A DNA stretch of 64,000 nt from Amborella trichopoda (taxonomy: Eukaryota > Streptophyta > Magnoliopsida > Amborellales > Amborellaceae). The notes beneath the pieces were generated by a model. That model ran no database searches. It saw nothing but the letters and a program-made list of their open reading frames with translations, and was not told where the DNA came from. Position 1 is the first letter of the stretch. The number at the start of each line of letters is the position of its first letter. This document shows, one piece after another, positions 37,801-48,439 of this stretch. A program made the translations under genes and the position numbers. Location of the stretch: positions 3,033,287 through 3,097,286 of the forward strand of contig NW_006500065.1 of the NCBI RefSeq assembly GCF_000471905.2. The letters run 5' to 3'.

Positions 37801-39797
37801 TCTCTTATCTTATTACCTATTGGCGCCACACCTAAATTCTCCCAAATGTGTTCATTACCAATTCTATCCCTTCCCATCCTGTGCATAATAAATAAAAAAA
37901 TAAATAATAACATAAGAACTCACAAAATATCCATAGTATTGTGCATCTCTAAAAGGGCTCAATTGCCACTTCACACAATCAACAACACTCTACCCGGTGC
38001 TTAGGATGACTTCCAATGACAATGAATGATGGAAGACAAGGACTTCATATGAATAAGGCCAAGCATCTAGTTAACCTATTTAAGTCTGTTATAGACACCG
38101 ATTCATTGGTGGAATTCCCATTCCCAAGACTAGGGTTTATTAGCTACTTTTGTATACCCTTCAGAATGGAAAATGTATTATTTCACCATTGCCATCCCTC
38201 CTCAATAGGTACTTCTGGTAATTAATTATACACCAACTTCGGACTTCTGAATAAATGGCCATGTAGACAAATAGATAAACGCTTGAGACGTCAGAGAATA
38301 TCCACTTGCACCATGTGCTTTCTATCCTTCCAGATGGGTCAAAATCAGAAAGGGAACATAACAGTTATAGTCTTGGAAAATATAAAGTTTGTCAAAGCTC
38401 CAAAATAAAAATAAAACAATAACAATAACTCTTGGTAAATACATGCTATACTCCCTTGTTATAATTGCCATATTGTTTTTGTCACAAGGATTATCTTGGA
38501 AAGAGCAAATTTGAGAAGTAAAAGTTTTGGCAGCACAGTGCTTAAATGATCTCACCTTCAAAGCTGCCACAAGCACCCAAAAATTATATGAAGAAGAATC
38601 AATTTCCACAGAGCTATCATTAACAATTTGATGAAGCTGAGGGCCTGCGAATCAGACATAACTTAAATTAAGGGCTTCTTCAATCTCATTAAAAAGAAAA
38701 GAGAAACTCAATAGACTCTAGCATGGGGGACTTAAAATCTCAAGTTATAATTGTTCTATTGATTCCTATGTTACATTGGAACGCATACGTGTCCATTTGC
38801 GACATGGATGCTAATGTTAGAAATGTCAACCAAAAACTTGCCACCTAGACATGACATGTCTGTACAATATGTGGGTTTATGTGTATGTGCAATGTATATA
38901 GATACATATATTTAACCTTTTTTCTAATTTCGAGTTTTTTAGCTGATTAACCTTTTATCAAGACAAAGCTAGTAAACACCACCAGCAATCCGAAACATAT
39001 CAAGACAAAGCTAATAAATACCACAAGCAATCCAAATAACATACATCAAAAAATCAAGACAAAAGACTCAAGAACCACGAACCACAAAAGACGCAAGAAC
39101 CACGAACCATCAAGACAATTGAATTTATTTTTTAAAACTGAAAACTTTTACAATGACAATTCAAGTACTACAAAATTGCCAAAAAAAGTATGTTAAAAAA
39201 CTAAGACAGACTATACATGCTATAAATGGCAAACAAAGTTACGCTTAGATTAAAAAAATAGAAAAATATAGTAAATGCCACTAAAAAGTGTACAACAAAT
39301 AGAACAATCATATACTCGGGACAATTATAGGCAAATAATTGGCCCCTAAGATATTGTCAATTTATCCTAGGCTGTGTAAAAAAGGTCCCATGCATACTCG
39401 AGACAATTATTGGCAAATAATTGGCCCATAAGATAGTGTTAATTTATCCTAGGATGTGTAAACAAGGTCCCATTCCTTTGTTAAATAGACTAATCAAACA
39501 ATAAAAATCAAGTGTTACAGTAGGACTCTTTAATATCATACGATACCATCATTGGAGCATGGATTAAAGTGGGAGTGAAGCTTATTACTAAGAGAACGAT
39601 TATTAGATTTTCCTAAAACAATGAGCTCTCGATTACAAAAGAAGAAAAACAATATGGTTTGAACATACAAATGTACCTTACACGGCAAGAGGGGATGAAG
39701 GGAAGAAGGGGAGAGTTCAAGAAGAACCGAGATGGAGATTCGCAACTTGAGAAGGGCGGGGGAGGGAGGTGGGGGGAGGGAGGGAGGGAGGAAGAAA

Positions 39798-39847
<50 letters not shown>

Positions 39848-42800
39848 CAAGCTTTCTACCAGATGTAAGAAGAAGGAAACTTTATTTATATGAAGAATGA
39901 TTTAAGTAAACCCCAACTAAAAAATAAAAAATTTCATGAAGAATGACATTTCAAAAAAAAGAAATCTCACAATCCCAAGCAGAAAGTTTCTCAAAAAGAT
40001 GAACATGGCATTGGACACTCATTGGCCATCTCGTATCCATTACTTTAGGTTTCAACACACCTGTCCATGTTTCATAGGTTGAATCTCATATGCTATTTAC
40101 CAAGTATGAGAGATGGTGTTATTCAAACTTCACACACACACGCATACAGAAACACATATATCTAAAATTTAAAATGCGATCGCATCGCCGCATCATGCGC
40201 GATGCGCTGGCAACCGCATCGCCTGATGCACCGCATCCTACCGCATATGCAGCTGCAAAGCGCATAGCCTGCATAAGGCGCATATGCGGCCCGCATGTGA
40301 AATGAAAAGTATCCCCTCGAAAAGGGGTATTTTGGCCTTTTTAAGCCCTAAAAAGGGGGGAAAGGGTTTGGAGGGTATTAAACCCCCTACCACCAAAACC
40401 AGCCACATCCGTGCCCTTTAGGGGATCAAATCGATCAAAAAATAAATAAAAGGTGGCAGAAATTTATTTTTCGAAATTCTTGGATTTTCGTCTTGGATAT
40501 TCTTTGGTAGTTGATTTGTTTATTTTGGGAGTTGATTTGGGGAAGTTTTAGCGAAGTTTCAAGTTTCTATTTTTTAATGTCTTCCATGATCTATCAGGGG
40601 ATAGTGGATACAAAATCTCCAACAGCTGATACTTTTAAAGTTAATGAATAAATTATATACCTACTATCACATAAATCACATACATATTATCACATAAATC
40701 ACATACATATTTTTTCTTATGCATTAACCTTTATTTTTAGATTTTTTAAAATTTTGTTATATTCATTGACTGCATCAGGATAATGCACCCACATCTGGAC
40801 CGCATCGAGCTGCATCGGCCCCACCCAATGCATCGGGCCACATGCCACATCTTAAAAACCTAATCTAATAAGGTACATGTGAGCATACATATTAGAGGGG
40901 TATTGCACAGTTGATCCAACCCAATCCAGCCCCCAACTATATTGACCACATCCAGGCAATATCCTCAAAGGCACAATGTAGACTTCAAATATATCGAAAA
41001 AAGACAAATATGAACAAAGGAGTTCCTTAAATAAACAGTAGAACACCAGTCTATTCTTTTGACTTAAAATTTGTCTAGGACACATCCATAACCCCTACTC
41101 CATAGTGGATCAAATGCATCAAATCTTATCCACAAGCAAGACAATATTTTATTAGTAGTCAACAGTTATACAACTTTAGCATTCTTTGATTTCACTTAAA
41201 AATCTCTATTTATGGTATAATTATCCATGTTAATAGAAGCATAATTCAAGGAAGCCATAAGGCGACAACATGCACATAACCCACTATAAGAATGGCTCTG
41301 TCAGCCTTACTTGTTTGAGCTCTGTTAACCTTCCATCACAATGATTGCAAGTTCTATCATTAATGGTATAACGTGAATAAAGTACTCTTAACCGGCTAAT
41401 TCAAATACAACACAAAAGGGTGCACCAGCCAACACATTAACTTACACAAAAATGTCAATAGTGTTAACAATAAATTCCAAATAATATAACAGGCCATCTC
41501 ATTAGAGAGTGAACATACTTATTCCACAAGGAAGAGAGACTTTAAATGAGGCTTCCATTGCCTCTTTATAGTTATCTTCATCCAATGAAATCATCTTGGA
41601 TTTCAAAAGCTCCTGGCCAGAAAAGCAGGAAGCAAGAGGCACACATTAAGAGGCTTGCAATAGAACAAGAACATAAGAAATATTGGACAGAGATACAATC
41701 CAAGCGAACCTTGAACTCCCTTTTCTCTTCCCTAGTAGAAGGAAACTTGCCACCATGAGCACTGGCCCACTCCTCTACAATTTTTACAAGGATAACCACA
41801 TAAGGTGTGTGCTTATGGACGACTGGATCTGTTGTGTAAAGATCAATACTTTCTGCAAACCTAAAAAAAAAAGCCTTTGTGATGACTTAATAAAGAAGGT
41901 AACTGAGCTCAAGACTAAATATTTAGACATGAATCCTTAGCATTTGTCATTTCCAGGAAGATAAAAAAAATATTCAAGGAGAATCATACTGCTTGAGTTC
42001 AGGCCATGGATTGTTGAGTCGAAGGTCATCCAGGAAATGATCAGGTTTCGTATCAACCACATCATGTTCCTGAAATATGCAAGTCAACGTAAATCCAGCT
42101 TGAATTAAAGGCCTAACATGTCTATAATGCATTTCTAATAGTTCTACATATATTACAGAGTAAAACGAGCCCGCTAAATACTTACATCACATTACCTTGA
42201 TGCTAATCCGCACAAGTCCAGTGAGACCATAACTTCGTGCAACTATCAACATAATATTGTATTGCCGACATATTTTATCCAGTTTTAAGATTGAATTTTC
42301 AAGCAGCTGCAAAACATATCAATACCACGCCAATGTCAAAGAAACGTGGATAAACAAAATTATTCCCCCATCTGACTACTAAGAGATATGAATTCTATTA
42401 AAAAACTGTGCAAAAAGTATCATAACCAAATACAGAAAACCTCTTGCTGATGTAATGTAGATAATTGAATTACAAGTAGCAAAGTACTAAAAGAAAATCG
42501 CATTCTATAAGAAACAATTATTCTAGTAATATCAAAAAAACATATTTTAATATTACTGGACTAGTCAAGATGGTAAAAGAACAAAGACATCGAAGTCATC
42601 CATGGCCACCTAGAGATTAGGCAGACCGTTCACCATGGTCAGAGCCCCTTTAACCACTTGAATTACACACACTAAGCAAACAAAACAAGTTAATAATCCC
42701 AGCAAACGTTACGCAATCTTCACTGACAAGGGAATAATGGCCAAAAATTCAAAAGGCCAAGAATCCCTCTAATGAAAACATCAAAATTAAGCTCCCTGCA

Positions 42801-45168
42801 AACACAGGAAGTAGACATCATTCTACAACACGCCCAGTTTGAAACCAGACACTCTGAATTCAATAGCCAAGAATTTCCACATCTGCTAGCTTGCTACTAT
42901 CCATAATGCTTCTATCAATTCATGTCATTAAATCCCTTTTAATATTGCCAAACACTTCCTCGGCATGGCAATCAAGCCCTCCAGAATGCTATAATTTATC
43001 CCAGTCCATAGTGGCTAGACAGTTGGAAGTATATGAAAGAGGAGATGTCAGTTCCATCATGATCTCCTATAAATCCATACAGATTAAAAAAGTATCAGGC
43101 TACCACACCCAAGATATGTTAAACACGCAAGACCAGCTTGCTCCATTATTGGGCTGACTGTCAAAGAACTCCCAAAACAAATGCTCGTCATAAACATTGA
43201 AGAACACTACAGTACAATATAATCCTCCATTTGGAGACAATACCTCCAAACAAACAAATTTCGAGCCTATGTTAACTATTTTAGCACTAATAAAACCATT
43301 TAATGCAAACATATACAACATGGTCAACAACTTATGAGAAAAAATTCATAATCCACTAGTATTCAATCTATACATGCTCATGCTTTTGTAGAAAATAGAG
43401 AAGCAGCCCAGTTACTAGCATAAAGAGTGTTGAACAGGTGCTCAAATCCATAACATTATTCCCAAAACACAAATGCTTAAATAGTGTGCCTCATAAAAGA
43501 AACCCAAGCTGCATATGAAGATACTCAAAAATATAACATGAATAGGCAAAAAGCAATTGATGTCAATGAACATCCATAAAGTATTGATGATTTGAGCACA
43601 TGATCATACAACATAGATGAAGTACCTGGGTTGCAATCACCAAAGTAAACTGCTGAAAGAAGGCAGGGTTTGTATCGATCAGTGCCTCAGGAGACTCCTC
43701 CACAAACTTGGCTCTGACAGAATCATTTAATTCTTGCAGAAAGGCACATACGCACTTTGCTTTTGATTGTGCAATGCTCTGCAAATCCACTGTGCATTAC
43801 AACATGAAAACAAAGTTCAAAAGAGATCGTTTCTTATTGTTACCTTTAATAGTTTAAAGAATAAATTTGAACTTAATAAAATAACAAAAAATGCATAAAA
43901 AATAATAGCTTGCCCATAAAATTATTCCCCATATCGCCTTCCTCAACTTTAGATCCATCAATAACGGTGATACTGCCTATTCCGCCAAGAACAAGATTTT
44001 TCAATGTTTCAGATCCAGTCGGTCCACAATTAAGCAAACAAATACTAGCTTTCTCAAGGGCTTCCTGTCCCTGCTCTCCCCAAATCCTGGACATAGCAAA
44101 AATAACCCCAATGTGAAAAAAAGAACTTCTAGCAAAAGCCTGAAAGACAGTCTTTAGATCAAGCAACTAGAAAGAACATCAGAAGCAGCTCAATCAAAAG
44201 CCAAATTTTGCATCAGCCAAATTAAATAATCTTTATAGGTTAAGGTTTTTTTATTGAATTTGCACAGCAAAGATCAGTGAAAAAAGGCTTGAACAAATTC
44301 ACAAGTTTAGTAGCGAATTTACCAACTAATAGTCTTGAAAAGAAAAGAAAGGAATGGAGAGCACATTACATAAACAAGCTTGAAATTTTCCAAATGAAGC
44401 TGCAGTAAAATAACAAAGGAATAGCACATCATAGGACCGAACTCCCTCCATTTAAAAGAATTCAAAAGTAGATAGCTGTCAAGAAAAATATCCAAAAATC
44501 AAAACCAAAAAAATGGAAAACCTAATACTCCACATATCCAAAACTCATCACATTTAAAATCACCAATATTGGAATGAACATAAAATTTGAAGGTTCCAGT
44601 TACTTTCTAATTCCAACAGACCTGCTATACTGAAACAAAAGTTTTCATTTTGAACATTTGCAAGGAAATTTAACTTGACCTAGTGCTCCACAATCAATCT
44701 TTCTGCCCATATAAAGTAGAGTCACTAAGAACATAATGCAACATCTGTGAGCAACAAACCATCTCGGTAATTGAGAACAATAAAATGAGAATTAAATGGG
44801 GAAATAAACAGAAATATCTCAAGACACACACAAAACTGAAAGAGAAAGGGGTAAAAAAATTCCATGATTTTGCACATTCCGAGCATAGAATCCGTTACAC
44901 AACACTCAATAGCCAATACAGGAAAAAGAAAAAAGAATAAGCAAAAAAGTAGAAAACATAGCCGAGGAATTACTTCAGCAAATAACAGGTAGTGCACATC
45001 TATTACAAAAAAAGACCTCGGAAGGAGAATGAGAAGAACCCTAAAGATAAAGGGAAGCGACATGCTTGGTTAGTGATAGTGCGCATAGAGAATGACTCAG
45101 TAAAAAAAGTAAGAGGGAGGGGAGGCGAACCTGAGCTGACGATCGTATTTGCTCTTCGGTTCCGCCAT
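23170..45168 (-). CDS. AXR1: NEDD8-activating enzyme E1 regulatory subunit AXR1 (gene span)
   Basis: Fourteen coding exons on the minus strand, 5' to 3': 45168-45131, 44086-43914, 43789-43626, 42306-42196, 42069-41990, 41860-41710, 41612-41519, 38644-38556, 36470-36397, 36266-36104, 23963-23878, 23781-23698, 23529-23349, 23253-23170. They sum to 1572 nt, 523 residues plus stop, close to the family length of about 540, and every junction keeps frame. The start reads [13 protein letters not shown] with ATG in a caccATGG context; RIWGEQGQ and the glycine-rich [13 protein letters not shown] block form the ThiF/UBA fold. [16 protein letters not shown], the FWVLVAALK block and the C-terminal [12 protein letters not shown] are family signatures. 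AXR1 pairs with ECR1 to adenylate NEDD8/RUB for cullin modification in auxin responses; the catalytic Cys is on ECR1. Intron 2 uses a GC donor. Intron 10 is 12.1 kb and full of transposons. Confidence 0.95.
24185..24698. mobile_element. hAT-like/MITE element with GGGATC words
   Basis: The left end tagttgtagggatcgg and the right end (read inverted, tagttgtttggatctg) form an imperfect inverted repeat similar to the end of the 17104 element. The outer parts repeat GGGATC/GATCCC words many times. No clean target duplication was found. It lies in AXR1 intron 10. Confidence 0.45.
25380..26320 (-). mobile_element. L1-type LINE 3' fragment (zf-RVT and RNase H)
   Basis: Reading leftward: a zf-RVT-like part with [20 protein letters not shown] (about 26060-25980), then an RNase H-type C-terminus with [12 protein letters not shown] and [15 protein letters not shown] (about 25580-25390). 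Frames are interrupted. 5'-truncated LINE inside AXR1 intron 10, a different copy from the one at position 1. Confidence 0.75.
26690..26890 (-). mobile_element. LINE RNase H N-terminal fragment
   Basis: Minus-strand reading GVVKLNFDK followed by [14 protein letters not shown] resembles the start of the plant LINE RNase H domain (VKLNFDG...RD..G). Only about 60 residues remain. Confidence 0.5.
26900..27720. other. AXR1 intron 10, nothing recognised
   Basis: No convincing coding or repeat identity between the LINE fragment and the gypsy LTR. Confidence 0.4.
27727..28357 (-). repeat. 3' LTR of the Ty3/gypsy element
   Basis: Plus-strand text starts tgatgtaaatcgagggc and ends caaccca, matching the other LTR over its length with many substitutions and small indels. 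TG...CA ends are kept. A purine-rich tract (minus strand GCAAAAAAAAGG) lies just inside. Confidence 0.85.
28400..29540 (-). pseudogene. Ty3/gypsy integrase and C-terminal region remnant
   Basis: [20 protein letters not shown] (28943-28884) is the late part of a gypsy integrase core, and the 28608-28411 piece ([19 protein letters not shown]) fits the integrase C-terminal region. Earlier blocks up to about 29540 are in broken frames. Confidence 0.75.
29562..29981 (-). pseudogene. Ty3/gypsy RNase H remnant
   Basis: The reading [20 protein letters not shown] is the gypsy RNase H end motif (SDHxALKxI....K...RHAKW). Frameshifted on both sides. Confidence 0.75.
30390..31292 (-). pseudogene. Ty3/gypsy protease-RT junction and RT remnant
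   Basis: The piece contains [20 protein letters not shown], a YIDLIPGA block, [15 protein letters not shown] and a late [11 protein letters not shown] block, the standard N-terminal RT of gypsy elements. The YxDD region further left lies in other frames and is not intact. Confidence 0.8.
31700..32500 (-). pseudogene. Ty3/gypsy gag remnant with CCHC knuckle
   Basis: [20 protein letters not shown] (32428-32369) is a retrotransposon gag block, and [19 protein letters not shown] (about 31790-31725) is a CCHC zinc knuckle with one Cys changed to Phe-Arg context. Frames are broken between them. Confidence 0.75.
32881..33548 (-). repeat. 5' LTR of the Ty3/gypsy element
   Basis: Plus-strand text starts tgatggaaatcgagggc and ends caagcca. 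It pairs with 27727-28357 and is directly followed on the minus strand by the tRNA-Met primer site. Confidence 0.85.
33554..34440. other. AXR1 intron 10, nothing recognised
   Basis: No supported gene or repeat identity. Confidence 0.4.
34447..34640 (-). mobile_element. Ty1/copia RT-RNase H end fragment
   Basis: The reading [16 protein letters not shown], then a decayed middle, then [13 protein letters not shown] follows the copia RNase H pattern (A..EivWL..LL.dLG...ERTKHIEID.H.IR). The rest of the element is absent. Confidence 0.6.
34811..35031. repeat. GA microsatellite with a 160-N gap
   Basis: (GATA)n/(GA)n runs from 34805 to the gap at 34856-35015 and resumes to 35029. The gap is an unresolved microsatellite. 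Confidence 0.9.
35692..35758. repeat. 23-bp tandem repeat, three copies
   Basis: actcccttatggatgaccac-type units begin at 35692, 35715 and 35738. Confidence 0.8.
35826..35962. repeat. CA-rich compound microsatellite
   Basis: Two CACACA/CACCCA blocks each followed by catgcagac and tcatacaagcgc form a duplicated unit of about 61 bp. Open frames across it on both strands are artefacts of the repeat. Confidence 0.85.
37565..37885 (-). mobile_element. RTE-type LINE 3' end fragment
   Basis: On the minus strand the text reads [19 protein letters not shown], then [19 protein letters not shown], then [13 protein letters not shown] and VAEPN stop: the RTE C-terminal block order. It is the third RTE tail in the window. 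Lies in AXR1 intron 8. Confidence 0.7.
39311..39475. repeat. 81-bp tandem duplication
   Basis: atactcgggacaattat at about 39312 and atactcgagacaattat at about 39393 begin two similar units ending in aaggtcccat. Lies in AXR1 intron 7. Confidence 0.8.
39762..39842. repeat. GGGA/GA purine microsatellite
   Basis: An uninterrupted purine-rich run of (GGGAG) then (GA)n on the plus strand in AXR1 intron 7. Possible H-DNA-forming tract. Confidence 0.85.
40165..40860. mobile_element. hAT-like element with CGCATC/GATGCG words
   Basis: Left end tttaaaatgcgatcgcatcg and right end (inverted) tttttaagatgtggcatgtg form a weak inverted repeat. About 130 bp at the left and 80 bp at the right are saturated with GCATC/GATGC words; the middle is AT-rich without coding. 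No target duplication was confirmed. Same layout as the other hAT-type elements here. In AXR1 intron 7. Confidence 0.5.
43914..44086 (-). CDS. AXR1: AXR1 exon 2, ThiF/UBA fold
   Basis: Starts after acceptor ATGTCCAG with ATTTGGGGAGAGCAG (IWGEQ) and ends ...AATTTTATGG followed by GCAAGC, a GC donor. The G left over forms GTG (Val) with exon 3. Confidence 0.9.
45131..45168 (-). CDS. AXR1: AXR1 exon 1 (38 nt coding)
   Basis: ATG at 45168-45166 starts [12 protein letters not shown], and the exon ends CAG|GT with the AG completed to Arg by exon 2. It is too short for ordinary ORF calling and was placed by homology. Confidence 0.9.
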
Positions 45169-45320
45169 GGTGCTACAATCAATGGATCAATCCGCCCCCA
45201 CTCCTCTGCAACTGAAATTGAAGAGAAAAAGGGTCGCGGCTATTCTCCGCTGGTCTGGGTTGGAATTGTTCTAAAGAAGCATGCCCGTTTCGGCCTCCGC
45301 TGTTCTATAAAGAAAACTAA
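45169..45320 (-). promoter_or_regulatory. AXR1 5' UTR and proximal promoter
   Basis: Upstream of the ATG is a CT/GA-rich leader. A TTTATAGA-like string on the minus strand near 45305-45312 could be a weak TATA element about 140 bp from the ATG. A small repeat-like element begins about 45323, so the original promoter may be short or displaced. Confidence 0.3.
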
Positions 45321-45322
45321 GG

Positions 45323-45460
45323 TTTAAAAAAACGGATCGAGTCGGTCGGACTTGGATTGGCCAACCTAAAATTGGTGTTGAATCGGTGTATCAATGATCT
45401 GGATTGGAGAATCGGCCCGATCAATCAATTTTGGTTTAAAAGATTTTTAAACAATGACTT
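45323..45460. mobile_element. Small MITE-like element upstream of AXR1
   Basis: Starts gtttaaaaaaacggatcgag and ends gatttttaaac, a GTTTAAAAA inverted repeat, with CGGATC/GATTGG/AATCGG words inside. About 140 bp. No target duplication was established. Confidence 0.35.
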
Positions 45461-45591
45461 AAATTTTTTATAAATCTAGTTTTCTTATGTTTGAGTAATT
45501 TTCTTTTTATGAAAGATTGTATGTTTTATATATTCAAATTAGTCAACAATACAAGATAATTTTTCAAAACACACTGCACACAAAAATACAT

Positions 45592-45687
45592 AATGAAAAG
45601 CAAAAAGCAAACGAAGAAAACTACAAACACCAGCTACTCAATGAAAAGCAAAAAGCAAACGAAAAAAACTACAAACACCAGTTACTC
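45592..45687. repeat. 48-bp tandem duplication
   Basis: aatgaaaagcaaaaagcaaa begins at 45592 and 45640; the units end caccagctactca and caccagttactca. Confidence 0.85.
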
Positions 45688-45882
45688 AAACTTTTTAATA
45701 ATCTGATTATTGACCGCCCTTAGCTTTGCAAGTCCATCTGCCTCCATATTGCTTTCTCGATAGATATGTCCAACAGTACATTCTAACTCCATGCAATCAG
45801 TAAAGTTATGAAATTTCCATGCATATTTCGCTTTCTTGTTTAACCATTTCACAATATTCATGGAATCCCCTTCTATTTCCAC
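45682..45882 (-). mobile_element. LINE RNase H C-terminal fragment
   Basis: Minus-strand reading EIEGDSMNIVKWLNKKAK then IYRESNMEADGLAKL is the end of the plant LINE-type RNase H domain (E.DS...V..W...RE.N..AD.LAK). Only 66 codons remain. A solitary RNase H-like gene is less likely. Confidence 0.6.
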
Positions 45883-46316
45883 ATGCCTTCAAAAATCCTT
45901 TACTAGTTTAATACCCTTTTATTTCATGGATCAATAGGTGTAGTGAAATTAGGGGTATGACAATGTAGATTTTCACTATTTCATTGAAAATTTATAAATT
46001 TCATGCTTGAGCATTTGTTGACCACTACCTTTATTTGATATTCAAAATGAAGTTTAAAATACAACTTATTGCAATAAAATGGATCTCTCTAACTCTAGAT
46101 TTTTTTTAGTTTGATTTTTATAATCTCCATTACGACTTGTAAATATAGGGATTGTTCTTTTTTCTTTTTTGTTTTTTAAATTAATTTATTGTATCACATG
46201 TTTTTGAACAAAAATAGCTAAAATAAATAGAAATCACCAAAAATCTGCACAGACAGAACGAGAGTCTTGAGATCATGGGTTCAAATCTTGAATGTTTTAG
46301 TTAGTATCATTTAGGA

Positions 46317-47800
46317 ATGTTAATGGAAGTGGAGGATACGAAGAAGGTGGATGGAGCTGGAGCGAAGGTGGACGTGATTAAGGTAAAGTTTGATTTGGGT
46401 TCTGATTTCTTTGAGGATGCTCCATTCCCAATAGTGGAATCCTTTTCTTCTTGCTCGATTGACATTTTTTGTTTGAGTGATTGGGCAAGAAGGGATTGGA
46501 ACCTCTCTTATGCTCCAAAAGTTAAGATTCTTGGAGAAAATAAGATCGTCTTCTTGCTTCGATCCAAGGAAGATGTTGCTTATGCTTTAGTTAATCGCTT
46601 TGTTTGTATTAGGGGAAGACTCTTATCTCTCCAAATGTATGGAAACCTTCCTCCCACTCGTCGTATATGCTTAAAGAAAGTCTTTGGATCTATCTCCAAG
46701 GCATTCCTTTTCATGCTTGAACATTGGCCAATATTCGTTTAATAACAAACTGTTGTGGGAAATTTTGTGATATGGATAAGGATTTCTTTGCTGGACCAGA
46801 CTTTCCTGGGGTCAGAGCTCGTATATGAAAATTGAGTGGGGTCGCTCTTCCTAAAGTTGTCATGCTTGCGGTGGGACATGACTACTTCACTATTTTGATT
46901 TTTCCTGAACAATTCCAAAGGCTCTCGATTCTTGTGCCCCCCAACATGCATGCTCAAGAAGATTGGAAGGTGGTGTCCCGCCGGAAAAGCAATGACAAAT
47001 TTCTAAAAAATCGTTGAGGGAAGGTTTCTTCCGGCAGCTAATCGGACGGTGAAACCGTCCATCGCAAATGGCGGAAGGATTCAAAATTTAAAAATAAAAA
47101 ACCGATGGATACCTGTGGGTCCGTTTCAAGGAAGACCCAGCGCTTTCTAAGGAGGTACATATGATCAACAAGAACGTTCAAGCTGATCTCGCGGGTGCAT
47201 GCACAAGTTTGAGAGTGATTTCTAATAAGAAGATGAGGCCACTTGTTTCCTCGGAAACGGAGATTGACGTGGATCAACTGGAGGTGGCGGGCAGCTTCAG
47301 GCCATCAGCACGCGCCTCTTCCCATTCTTCCAAAAACGAAAGTTGTATTTTTTGCTACAATTGAGAAGTTGAAAGGTCGGTGGTGCAGATCGTTCTCCAT
47401 TTTCTTAGCGTTGGTGGTGGTGGGCTGCCATAGAGAGTCTCAGACTCTAGCTAAAGTGCTCCTCGCCTTTCTTGCAAATATGTATCCATTGAGCCATCGG
47501 ATTGCTGCAAATAGACCCAAAGTCTCTCGCCGCCCTGATTTTGACCCTTTTGAGTATTGAACCCTTCGCAATCATGATGGTTGATGATCATGAGGATGAG
47601 TAGCTGGTTGTGGAGGAGAATGTGTATCATGAGGATGATTTCATTCATGAGGATGCAGAGGACCCTGATTCTCAACCTCCTGATTGTCTTGCGGTGGGTG
47701 GTACAGGTGGATGAGACATTGCCGCTGGTTGCAGTCCTTGAGCCAGCGTCTACTCCTCTATTGCTCCACTTCATTTCGATACCATCGATCCAGGGGGAGA
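46317..47800 (+). mobile_element. LINE ORF1 remnant (DUF4283-like)
   Basis: 46317-46742 encodes a DUF4283-type domain (SDWARRDWNLSYAPKVKIL, then NKIVFLLRSKEDVAYAL, then an RLLSLQMY block), typical of plant L1 ORF1. Later frames carry SGVALPKVVMLAVGHDYF at about 46835-46890 and an acidic stretch near 47585-47690. Frameshifts occur about 46740 and 46830 and repeatedly afterwards. No ORF2 follows, so it is 3'-truncated. Confidence 0.65.
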
Positions 47801-47839
47801 GGATAGAGAGATGGAGAGAGAGATTCTTTGAAAACCAGT

Positions 47840-48300
47840 AGGAGAGAGAGAGAGATTCATTGAGAACCAAAATGTTTAGGGCAAAAAAGGTTACAAAAAG
47901 CAAAATGTTTCAGTTAATAAGGGCCAGGGAGTTGGAAGATAGATTTTTAGAAAAGTTATTGCAACCAGATAAACATCAAATTTGATGGTCTATAAGAAAA
48001 TAATATATCAAATTGGGGATTATAGAAATATTTTTCTTTTATTTGTTTTTTAGTTTTTCAGTATTGCATTTTTTTTTTCTTTTCTTTCCATTTTCTATTT
48101 TTTCTTTTACGCATTTACCAAACTTAATTCTTAAAAAGGTTACAAGCATAAAATAAAATACATAATCTTGCTAGAATCATATCAGAATCTCGTTGAAAAG
48201 TAAAGCGTGAACCAAAAAAGGAGTGCATTTTTTCCATTTATTTTTTGCATATTCGAACTAAATATTAAACTGTCTAAAAAGAGGAAGAAAGAAAAAAAAG
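47840..48300. other. GA tract and AT-rich sequence, no gene
   Basis: Short GA tracts (47838-47856), then T- and A-rich sequence with nothing recognised. Confidence 0.5.
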
Positions 48301-48350
48301 AACCGATGTGGTTCGATTTCTCGCTTGAATCTCACCAGAATCTTGTCAAA

Positions 48351-48434
48351 CACCAGAATCTTGTCAAATACATTGCTCTAGATTCTTTGAATCTCACCAG
48401 AATCTTGTCAAATACATTGCTCTAGATTCTTTGG
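48351..48434. repeat. 44-bp tandem duplication
   Basis: caccagaatcttgtcaaata begins at 48351 and 48395, each followed by cattgctctagattcttt. Confidence 0.85.
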
Positions 48435-48439
48435 TGGAG

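Noticed and set aside
39659..39868. Lys/Glu/Arg-rich open frame over the purine microsatellite
   Set aside because: Translation of a simple (GGGA/GA) repeat.
44725..45063. 112-codon minus-strand hydrophobic frame in AXR1 intron 1
   Set aside because: Phe/Leu-rich low-complexity translation of AT-rich intron; no homology.
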